Of a DNA stretch of 64,000 nucleotides, positions 56,554 to 64,000 are shown piece by piece. The position numbers and the translations under genes were made by a program. Source of the stretch: Lepas anatifera (lineage: Eukaryota > Arthropoda > Thecostraca > Lepadidae); contig JAOTON010000386.1 of NCBI GenBank assembly GCA_034440635.1, positions 1,178,001 to 1,242,000 on the forward strand, written 5' to 3'. The stretch's first letter is position 1, and each line of letters opens with the position of its first letter. The notes below the pieces were generated by a model. That model did not search any database. It was not told the origin of the DNA and saw nothing but the letters and a program-made list of their open reading frames with translations.

Positions 56554-56912
56554 GATCAGTGTAGGGGCGGACGAGGCCCGAGTTTTAGAGAGGGGGCCAA
56601 ACCCATGTCTGCCTCTCCTCCGAGGGGGAGGGGGGTGGGAGCGAAGATTCTTTTGCTCTACAGACCTAGTGTAAATACCTTTTTCAGTGCTCGACAGACC
56701 TAGTATAAGCTACCTCTCCAAATACATGATCGCTCTCTCGGGGGCGGGGGGGGGGTGGGAGCGAATATTTTTTTGTCTATAGACCTAGTGTAAACACCTT
56801 TTTCAAAAATTTCTCCGGCGTTTGAGGGGGGCCAAAAGATAGTTTGGCCCTCCTCCAGCACTTTGGGGGGCCATGGCCGGAACGCCCCGCTGTGTCCGCT
56901 AATGGATCAGTG
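56554..56912 (+). mobile_element. hAT MITE, family D, with perfect 8-bp target duplication
   Basis: GATCAGTG occurs at 56554-56561 and 56905-56912. The 343-bp element begins TAGGGGCGGAC and ends with the inverse of CATTAGCGGACA. The interior has two copies of CAGACCTAGT(G/A)TAA. A perfect 8-bp duplication is the hAT signature, and the insertion looks fairly recent. Related in reverse to 8747-9000. Confidence 0.85.
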
Positions 56913-57142
56913 CGCTTGTAAGGTTTTGTTTTGCATTATGCCCACTCATACAGAACGGTGATATCCGTCATCATTTCGTTTTTGGTCGTCGTTGGACGAG
57001 CTCCTTCGCAGCGGTAGGCTCCGGCAATGCTTGGTTGGTGTGGAATAAAGAAATTTCGTTGTATTTCTCTTTATTGGATTTCAGGAGGAAGTGCCGCATT
57101 TTAAGCAGTAATAAGGAGGACATCATAGGGCTAAGTCATGCG

Positions 57143-57268
57143 TATCCAGGGGTGGAGCTAGGCCGACGTTTGGGGGAGGGGGTAAGGGGCCGAAAATCAT
57201 GAGAATTTTTTAAATCGGGGGTCTGAGGGAAGGGGGCAATTTCCCCGCCCCCCCTAGATCCGCCAGCG
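57143..57268. mobile_element. miniature inverted-repeat element
   Basis: CAGGGGTGGAGCTAGGCC at the left and CCTAGATCCGCCAGCG at the right enclose about 90 bp including GGGGG and CCCCC runs. It belongs with the CAGTGGCGGAT group by its ends. Confidence 0.5.
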
Positions 57269-57289
57269 TTAGTATATTAGGTGTAACGA

Positions 57290-57620
57290 TGGGGTATCGA
57301 TGGTGTCATTTGGGGATAACTGACAGGTGGAGCTGGCGTAACTTTGGGATTTTTAGGTTAAGGTTAGCGTAAGAAGGGGGTAAAATAGGAGTAAAGAAGG
57401 AGTTTACTCCTGCAGGGAGTAAAAACTATTTCAGTACGACGGTATCATAAGGGGTAGTCCAGTATATATTTGGTGTCCATAATGGGTAATTATTTTGCCT
57501 TTTAAGCATAACTGAGAGGTAACTCAGGTGAAACTAAGGGATAACGTTAGAGTAATCGGTGGGTAGGGTAGGTGTTGTGGTGGGGGACAAACAGACCTAC
57601 GACCACTTAACTCCTTTAGG
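57290..57620. repeat. imperfect two-unit duplication, ~190-bp period
   Basis: GATAACTGACAGGTGGAGCT..GGGAGTAAAAACTATTTCAG is followed by CATAACTGAGAGGTAACTCA..GGGAGTAAAAAAATTATCAG. ACTCC..GGGAGT inverted motifs close each unit. Confidence 0.45.
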
Positions 57621-57689
57621 GAGTAAAAAAATTATCAGTGTATCCGGGCCATGGCTCTTCAAAGCTCTGATAAAATTACTGATTTTGCA

Positions 57690-57690
57690 G

Positions 57691-57741
<51 letters not shown>
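57690..57741. repeat. (TA)n microsatellite with ACAT lead-in
   Basis: ACATACATACA followed by a TA run of about 40 bp. Confidence 0.95.
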
Positions 57742-57744
<3 letters not shown>

Positions 57745-57843
57745 TTTCAAAAATATTTACATTTCAAGACTGTTGTCGTTTACCCCTCCCAAAGGGGCTG
57801 TCCAAAGGCTATCTAGGCCAGCCCTTGGACGGGACCAACTTAA

Positions 57844-58122
57844 ATGGGAGGAACGGTGTGGATACTAAACGTTGTTCCATCCCGACTTCTGGCCATTACT
57901 TCTACTTTGGTCAGTGCGGCGCGCGTCTGCGAAGAGCACCCGGAACGCGTCTCTGTCGCATGGGACGCGGTGGCGACCCACGCCCTCCGTGTCGCTGGCG
58001 CTCGAGAGTACCGACCACGTCCGCGTAAAGGGTGGCGACATTCTTCAAACAATACGAGAAAGGGGACATTAGGTGATCAGAAGCAACAACTTCGTCACCA
58101 GCAAAAAAGGAGGCGCGGCTAG
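57844..58122 (+). CDS. GC-rich open frame, unassigned
   Basis: A 92-codon frame in a CpG-rich block (57900-58040) has a protein-like stretch, VSAARVCEEHPERVSVAWDA. Other plus frames and a 70-codon minus frame are open over the same DNA, so the coding frame, if any, is ambiguous. No family recognised. It lies between a TA microsatellite and a GC-rich minisatellite. Confidence 0.15.
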   Translation: MGGTVWILNVVPSRLLAITSTLVSAARVCEEHPERVSVAWDAVATHALRVAGAREYRPRPRKGWRHSSNNTRKGTLGDQKQQLRHQQKRRRG

Positions 58123-58196
58123 GGTCAGTATCGAAACTTCATTCAAATGCTGCCCATAAGCGGACACAGTAGCTAAGTGTTCCCCTAATCGACCTG

Positions 58197-58478
58197 TCAA
58201 CGCCCCCTACAACCTGCCGGCGCTCCCCGAAACCACTCCGGCACCCCCACGACCTGCCGGCGCTCCCCGAAACCACCCCGGCGCCCCCACGACCTGTCGG
58301 CGCTCCCTGAAACCACCCCGGCGCCCCGGCGCTCCCCGAAACCACCCCGGCACCCCCACGACCTGCCGGCGCTCCCTGAAACCACCCCGGCGCCCCGGCC
58401 CTATCTGAAACCATCCCAGCGCCCCGGCGCCCCCACTCCACGACCTGCCGGCGCCCTCTAAAACAATTCCGGCGCACC
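58197..58478. repeat. 40-bp GC-rich minisatellite
   Basis: Units follow CCCCCACGACCTGCCGGCGC, TCCCCGAAACCACCCCGGCG with internal deletions. About seven to eight units. Minus-strand frames rich in Gly, Arg and Ala are translations of the repeat. Confidence 0.88.
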
Positions 58479-59244
58479 CAGAACTTTCACAAATCCCAGG
58501 TTTCAGTAAATATTGGCAAAGTCATCGCGGAAATCTCCTGTTCTTTCTTCTCAGGCAAGTCTCGATCAAACGTTACTCCCTGAGGGAAGTCTGCGCGAGC
58601 GTTACGAAACCTTTTATAGGAGAGGGGGAGTAAAAATCGCAAAAAATATATACTACGTAATTTATGGGCCATCCATACCTATAACCAAAGCTTTCCAAGA
58701 GCCGGAAGACGGTCATGCCCTCAATGCTTTGAAAGGACCTGTGCTTAATGTTGAAGACCGATTGCGGGACGTGATTTAGTTCCGCAGAAGGGCCTCTCAT
58801 GAAGAGCGCCTTTTGCCATACATTGATCAGGTGCGAATCGATAAACGTGGTGAAACTAAAGTGTGCTAATTTGACACTGCCCAGCATCTAAAACTTAGAT
58901 GCTGCGTGTGATGGGAAATGACCGTAAAGGTTGGAAGGTACATCAAAGTTTCCCATCCGCCCTATGGACATGGGAAAGCTCACGTGAATTCTTCCTTTAT
59001 CAAGGCCCTAATGATATTATTTTTTGCGATGCCCTTTTATCCTTTTTATTGCTTTCTGAGGGCGCCCATAACGGTCGTTTAAGTGCTCTTATAAGAACAC
59101 TGCGGTGCAGTTCCAGACTAAGTAGCCATCGTTACAAAATTAGTTTTATGTAGGTAACATATTTGGACCAGCCACAGACGAGATGCCTATTCTTAGCCCT
59201 GCTTTGATAAGGATCACACTCGGGTTGAATTAAAAGGAAAAAAA
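58479..59244. other. unassigned interval
   Basis: No recognised gene. Short overlapping frames on both strands. Confidence 0.3.
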
Positions 59245-59400
59245 TAATATAAGGTGTTCACTGGCCTGTCCCCTGGAATCCAGATGTAAAAAACACTGAA
59301 TACTGTATATTCGGGCACAGCCCTTCATCAGAATCGTGTAGTAAATATTAAAAAAATCAGTCATAGTGCAGCCAGACCTAGAATTGAACCTCTCACAAAT
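59245..59400 (-). repeat. family F dispersed unit
   Basis: Minus-strand core CTGATGAAGGGCTGTGCCCG then AATATACAGTATTC. The end block GGCCAGTGAACACCTTAT is shared with 21070-21213. Confidence 0.55.
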
Positions 59401-61052
59401 GCCTTTTAGAATGAATTGTTTAAAAAATTGGATGCCGTGACAACAACGATCTTGGTACCACTAGCCCAAGAATATTACCTACAATACAACAAAACTAGGC
59501 CAGTATTTTTGTGACAGACTTTTCTATTATTTCAGCCAAACACTAGCTTTCATTAATAATGAAAAATTCGATGAAGTATCTTAAAGGGAGATACGCGAAA
59601 AAAATTATTGGCTAGATCAAAAGGTCACAAAAAGTTGTTTCAGAAGTCATATTCCATTTTTGCAAATTCGGCCTGCAAATACCTTAAAATTGATCTCAAA
59701 GTCAACATTCCTAGACGACTTTACCGATACACCGCATATCGATGTGAATGACGTAGTCCCGGCTAAGGCTATCAATTTCTCTAAAAAACGGTCCTATTTT
59801 TCCTAAGCAGTGACTTGAAAGTTTTGAACTGTTAAAGAGAAAATTATTTTAAAAAAGCTATAGCCAAACATAGTATTAGAACAGAAGTATAGGACTTCTA
59901 AGAAATCACAACTGACCAATCAGAAGGTATAGCCACCTCAAAGGCGGGTCACGTGACCTATATGACGCAAAAAGTTTTGTCATCCTGGGAATTTTGCAGA
60001 TAACGATTGAAGACCCGAGGATGCAGTGAGACATATATGAACGATAAGAGACGTATTTTAACCTCTTTTGAAGCGAAGGAAACGAAAGCATAGTTATGTT
60101 ATATAGGGGATTTCAAAGATTTTAGTGCGAGTTGTCGCTCTTGTATTCATGTTATCTTCCACAGGTAATAGTACAAATAGTATTTTGCAGAGGTGGTGCA
60201 GACGAAATCTTCTGTTTGGTGCCTGTTTTTTCTTCGAACCACCGAATATATGTGAATGGCTTCACAAAAATAAAGCCCATCGGCCCATCCGCCGTGCTAT
60301 CATAGCTCGCAAACCAACAGAGACGCCATAGTTGGTTACAAGAGTACTCTGAGCAAATGCCATAAAACATTGTTTTCAGTCAGAAAGCATTAGGAAAGGA
60401 GATTGTGGGATGTTGGTATGCAATCATACATGTAGGTTCCAGAGAAACTATGATATTGTGCTAAGGTTGATGACGGATTAAATATTTTTGTACCAAGTGT
60501 AAGTGAATTCTGTGAGTGTTCTAACTTTTAAAGATAGATGTTCTTTAATATGTGTCATTCTTAAAAGATAAGCAAGACATATTTTTGGTTTTAGCAACCT
60601 ATGTGGCCCTTAAACCTTTTATATTAAAGAGTAAACAGAGCATTCAGATAGTTCAAATTAGACATTAATATGCCTTGATCTATACATGTTTAGGTACTAT
60701 GGCAAGCTCATCTCTTTTTCTCCTGTATGCTAGATGGGGCAAATTTAGAAGTCTTATCCTTCCTCTATGTTGGAGATATATGATGTGGGTAACAACAACT
60801 CTATTTTCTGTCCTCAATGATATTCTGTCTAGAGAATGTGGCTGGTTTCTTGAAGCATTTGGGGCAGCGCAAATCCTGCATATATCTGGAGGCATAAACT
60901 TGATTTAGAGAAGAAACTTTTGTTTCCAACCAGTGCTCATATCCATTTTCGTGTGTGGGGAGGCCGCTTATTGATAATTGCCATCTTCTCTGTTCACCTT
61001 TCATTGCTTTGTAGCAAACATGATATATGTTTTATATATATTCGCCATTGTG
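59401..61052. other. unassigned, apparently low-repeat interval
   Basis: No recognised repeat. At 60680-61004 two minus-strand frames (71 and 67 codons) overlap and contain CxxC pairs (CRIC, CPKC), but neither matches a zinc-binding domain I can name. Confidence 0.3.
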
Positions 61053-61763
61053 GAAAGTATGGCTGCTAGTCAGAAGAGTCGCACCAGCCATCTAAAACTG
61101 TGCACACATTTGCACAGCCAGTCACCTAAATTCACATCAATCTGCAGTATACCAGGGAGAAAGCACCCATCCCTACCCTAGTATGAAAAGTATGGCATTT
61201 TCTACAAGATCTCGTTGGTGCGATTGTACTTGGAGACAGGAGCAAGTGGTGCGAATTTTATCAACCTGGTGTGAATTTGTGAGACTGGTGCAAGGAAGGT
61301 GACACTGAAAACCAAACCAACATTGACTGAATGATTATAAAGACTCAGGAGGGGGCCTTGAAAAAGTCCTTAACTATCTCACTAATAAGATAGACAGCAT
61401 TGCATTGTGTGAGTAGGAATGAGAGCACTTTTCCCTGGTAATATGACAGGCTAGTGTGAATTTTTGGTGGCTGGCGGTGCGAGAATTTTAGATGGCTGGT
61501 GCAGATCGTTTGGCCTGCTGCCATACTTTGCGGATGGGTCCCTACCCACATGATGCAATGTTGCCCCTCACATCAGTTAGTTTTATGTCTCCTTGTGTCT
61601 TTGGAACTATTTTTCCATTATTTGTTTGGTTTTCAGTGTTACCTCCCTTGCACCAGTCTCAAATTCACACCAGGTTAATAAAATTTGCACCGCTTGTTTC
61701 TGTCTCCAGGGGCACTCACATTTACTACTCCTTGTCAAAAGTGCCATACTTTGCACCCTGGTA
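61053..61763 (+). mobile_element. hAT-like MITE, family H, interrupted by a second copy
   Basis: The left part (GAAAGTATGGCTGC, GCACCAGCCATCTAAAA, to about 61178) and right part (61548 to CCATACTTTGCACCCTGG) are collinear with 54340-54460 and the right end of that copy. The right terminus CAGGGTGCAAAGTATGGC (reverse complement) is typical of hAT ends. The left terminus is decayed. Confidence 0.7.
61179..61538 (-). mobile_element. family H copy nested inside another family H copy
   Basis: The direct repeat TCCCTACCC (61170-61178 and 61539-61547) flanks a reverse-orientation copy bounded by AAAGTATGGCATTTT and CTGCCATACTTT. Removing it restores an arrangement like 54425-54475. An 8- to 9-bp duplication supports hAT. 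Confidence 0.75.
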
Positions 61764-61912
61764 TATTAATGGTATATTGTAGCAAACAATGATTCTGTTG
61801 CTTCCTTTGCTGCTGTCACTTTTGTGTAATAACTAATAACTTGAAATACAGTAATGTGATGGATGGTATTCTTATAAAACATTTTAGCCCTAAGCCACGT
61901 TTGTGCTCACAT

Positions 61913-62771
61913 TTAACACACGCATTGACGGGGCTCTGAGCCACCTTCGCTTTGACGTACCCGCCCCCTAGTTTAAGATCTCCACTTTTAAGATCTCGAG
62001 AACCACGGTAGGTAGCGAAAAACGGTAAACGGCGTTGGGCTGCCCATCCACTTCCCCATCGAAAATATTTGAACCATTTTTGTCAGGTCACATTTAAGGT
62101 CACCAGAGGTCAAAACATGCCGTAATAGGGATAACATGTAAATTAAGTTTTCCGGCCATTACATCTGAACAAATAAAGATAGAGCAAAACGGCTTACACT
62201 ATATGAATCCTCGCAGCAAGCCGAACCGAATGACATATAATCTGACCTTGTTAGGTCAAATCAAGGATTTGACCTGACCTGAGGTCAGGTCAGGGTCAAA
62301 TTATATAAAATGCATATCATTAGAACCGCAAAGCCAAGGCAAGTCTAATGAAGCTAAAATAAACGCTCTATCACTCTCCGTTACTGAGTTATACAGTAAA
62401 AAACATTTTTCTCATATATTTCCAATGGAGAGGTCATGCCTCATACCTGACCTTAGGTCACCGCTATCAAAAATACCGGAACATATTTTAGAGAACTCGG
62501 TGGGCCTATTATGTGATATAAGTTTCAATCGGATAAGTTCACCCTGCTCCGACTTATGCTATCTTGAACTTTTTTGAGGTCAGGTTACTTGACCTGTACT
62601 GGTGACCTGACCTGAGATGACCTAACCTTAAAATTTTTCACAGAAGTTGTGAAAATGATGAGGGAAAAGGTATGCCAAGCACGGCGGCGCGTAGCGCCGC
62701 CGTTTTTATGCTGTCTCCGAAAAACCCGAGGAGGGGGCGGGTACCCGCCCCCCCGTCAATGCGCGTGTTAA
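61913..62771 (+). mobile_element. full-length TTAA MITE, family A
   Basis: TTAA at 61913-61916 and 62768-62771 flank ends CACACGCATTGACGGGG and CCCCGTCAATGCGCGTG. It contains a perfect 23-bp GGTCA palindrome at 62270-62292 and a GGCGGCGCGTAGCGCCGCC hairpin near the right end. Very similar to the copy at 1-654 and to 24253-25125 in reverse. Confidence 0.87.
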
Positions 62772-62844
62772 GTCCTGGGAATTGAAGTATTCCATTCCCT
62801 ATTTTTGGCCTGTCCTTTCCTCATGCTTGTATGAATTTTTTCAG

Positions 62845-63040
62845 GTGCTGCCAGTGGCTTAAGATCTGTGGATGGTCCCTCACTTCCTGAAGCTGCTGAG
62901 GAACCACATCTTGGACCAGGGTCTGAGGCTACCGGGCCCAGAAACACCGGTAGTAGATAAGGGCCTCCCCCAGCAGCTTTTGGCAAAGGACAACGCCGAG
63001 CTGCTGCTTTGCCACGCCCTTCAGTTGAAGCATATAAAGG
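62845..63040 (+). CDS. possible internal exon, unassigned
   Basis: An acceptor-like TTTTTTCAG ends at 62844 and a good donor-like AAAG|GTACGG begins the next intron at 63041. One frame from the ATG at 62872 is open throughout (MVPHFLKLLRNHILDQGL.. to ..LLCHALQLKHIK), but it has a stop between acceptor and ATG. A second frame reads from the acceptor to a stop at about 62955. The dense codon-like composition suggests an exon or processed fragment, with the frame unresolved. The family A MITE ends 70 bp upstream and would lie in the preceding intron. Confidence 0.25.
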
Positions 63041-63159
63041 TACGGGCCATCAGTTTTGTGCTTCAAACTTTTACTTGCGCTCTTTTTATATGTGCTGGAC
63101 GTGAAATTTAACTGATTTGTATAGGATTTTAAATGATTCAGTGCTCGGGAGTGTACCTT

Positions 63160-63222
63160 TCCATTTGGTTTGTACCGTTTTTATGAATATATTTGGTTTG
63201 TACCGTTTTTATGAATATACTG
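63160..63222. repeat. short tandem duplication
   Basis: ATTTGGTTTGTACCGTTTTT followed by ATGAATATA occurs twice, about 29 bp apart. Confidence 0.9.
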
Positions 63223-63474
63223 CGTACAATTGTATTTGCAGAGGCAAAATGGATTCAATTGCTATCAAATGAATCTCAAGTCACTCATTCGAATGAACAT
63301 ATCAATATATTTTTCTCTGGCAACGGAAATCTCGGCCTGCAGCCTCGGCTAACGCCGTTTTGGCGCAGGAGAACCACATGACAATGTGCTGAAATCAAAC
63401 CGTATTTCGCCCTCAATGTATCTCCATAACCACGTAAGTCAGTTTTATCATTATTTTCTTTGAAATAACTAATA

Positions 63475-63570
63475 AAGAGCATACCATCACCCCCGGATTC
63501 GAACCATTCACCCCTGATCAAGAGACAGTGCCTCTAACCACTATGCCACCGTGCCATGCTTTGCACCCTC
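63475..63570 (-). mobile_element. tRNA-like sequence, probably SINE head
   Basis: On the minus strand a start GGCACGGTGGCATAGTGGTT contains an A-box, and GGTTCGAATCC (63495-63505) is a B-box at normal spacing. The T-stem and acceptor stem pair poorly, so a functional tRNA is unlikely. The AT-rich sequence after it could be the SINE body. Confidence 0.5.
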
Positions 63571-64000
63571 CCACTAGCCGAACACCTGTGACCCGTCAGG
63601 AGGTCACTGGCCGGTACCACTCAGCCGAATATGGCGGAACGCTGGCGCCGGGTGCTGTGTTTGTCCCGAAAAGGTACAATATAAAGGTGCTTCTAGAAGA
63701 CGAACCAAACATTATTTTTGGCTGAAATTACCTGTATCGTCGAGCGAGGATCCTAAGCCAGCTTCATGCCAAATTTCATCCACTTCCATTCATTTTAAGG
63801 ACTTGAAACCATGGTGAGAAGCAAAGGTGGTCCGAGAAATTTTGCATCTTGTAATACATTTTGGACTAATTACTCGAAAGCCTTTAGAGATAGGTGGGTA
63901 GTATAAGTGAGCGAAATGACCGCAAGTAACTTTCCTATTCAGCCATGTCAGTTCTGAGTTTGTGAGTGACATGAGCTTGGAACCAGGAAGATGCAAATTA
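63571..64000. other. unassigned interval to window end
   Basis: No recognised gene or repeat. Confidence 0.3.

Noticed and set aside
57844..58122. A conserved host exon in the CpG-rich block at 57.9 kb
   Set aside because: Three or more frames are open on both strands and none gives a recognisable domain; listed only as an unassigned low-confidence frame.
58139..58477. Gly/Arg-rich minus-strand frames of 112 and 62 codons
   Set aside because: They are translations of the 40-bp GC-rich minisatellite.
21070..59400. Family F cores as complete hammerhead ribozymes
   Set aside because: CTGATGA and a stem are present, but the sequence is GAAT rather than GAAA, an extra base precedes the stem, and no stem I complement was found in any of the three copies. 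Kept as a finding only about a conserved structure.
60680..61004. Zinc-finger exon from CRIC/CPKC pairs on the minus strand
   Set aside because: The two CxxC pairs come from overlapping frames of the same bases, and no second ligand pair fits any known zinc-finger spacing.
63475..63570. A functional tRNA gene
   Set aside because: The A and B boxes are good, but the acceptor and T stems do not pair well; a SINE head is more likely.

Overview
This window looks like repeat-dominated nuclear DNA from an animal, most likely an invertebrate. It carries a non-LTR retrotransposon with an open reverse transcriptase (RT) frame, a Penelope-like element (PLE) with a GIY-YIG endonuclease, tRNA-derived SINEs, many small inverted-repeat DNA transposons (MITEs) with TTAA or 8-bp target duplications, and several minisatellites. 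No bacterial gene organisation is visible. An arthropod host is only a guess, from one small TATA-driven ORF with a 4-codon first exon resembling secreted or cuticle-type genes. No complete, confidently identified host gene was found; most open frames lie inside repeats.

Layout. 0-14 kb: a MITE cut by the window edge, small hAT-like elements (CAGTGGCGGATCC-type ends), a Harbinger-like MITE, and minisatellites with 52-53-bp, 23-bp and 34-bp units. 14.4-18.7 kb: a 4.3-kb degenerate array built on GGCGCC, with a ~592-bp higher-order repeat and a nested TTAA element. 18.7-25.1 kb: GGTCA-rich relics, a GGGCCC-based array, a hAT-like element, a GC-rich ORF and a full-length TTAA MITE. 25-33 kb: mostly unassigned DNA, then a 3.7-kb structure with ~700-bp inverted arms. 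33.7-35.5 kb: a 5'-truncated LINE with an intact RT frame. 36.0-38.3 kb: a PLE with frameshifted RT, GIY-YIG domain, a 52-bp perfect inverted repeat at its two ends and a hammerhead-ribozyme-like fold. 38.6-41 kb: a DNA-element relic split by a SINE, a hAT-like MITE, and a candidate promoter plus mini-gene leading into a 43-bp minisatellite. 41-64 kb: more GGTCA-rich elements, hAT-type MITEs (one inserted in another), a second family-B TTAA element, and a third family-A copy next to a possible exon.

Relationships. Several TTAA-bounded families share a terminus close to CACGCGCA-TG--GGGG but have different interiors. All are rich in AGGTCA/TGACCT, sometimes as perfect palindromes, so their spread seeds nuclear-receptor-like half-sites. 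GGCGCC motifs occur inside small CAGTGGCGGATCC-type elements as well as in the 4.3-kb array, suggesting the array grew from such an element. Coordinates of relics are approximate because they come from by-eye comparison between copies in the window.
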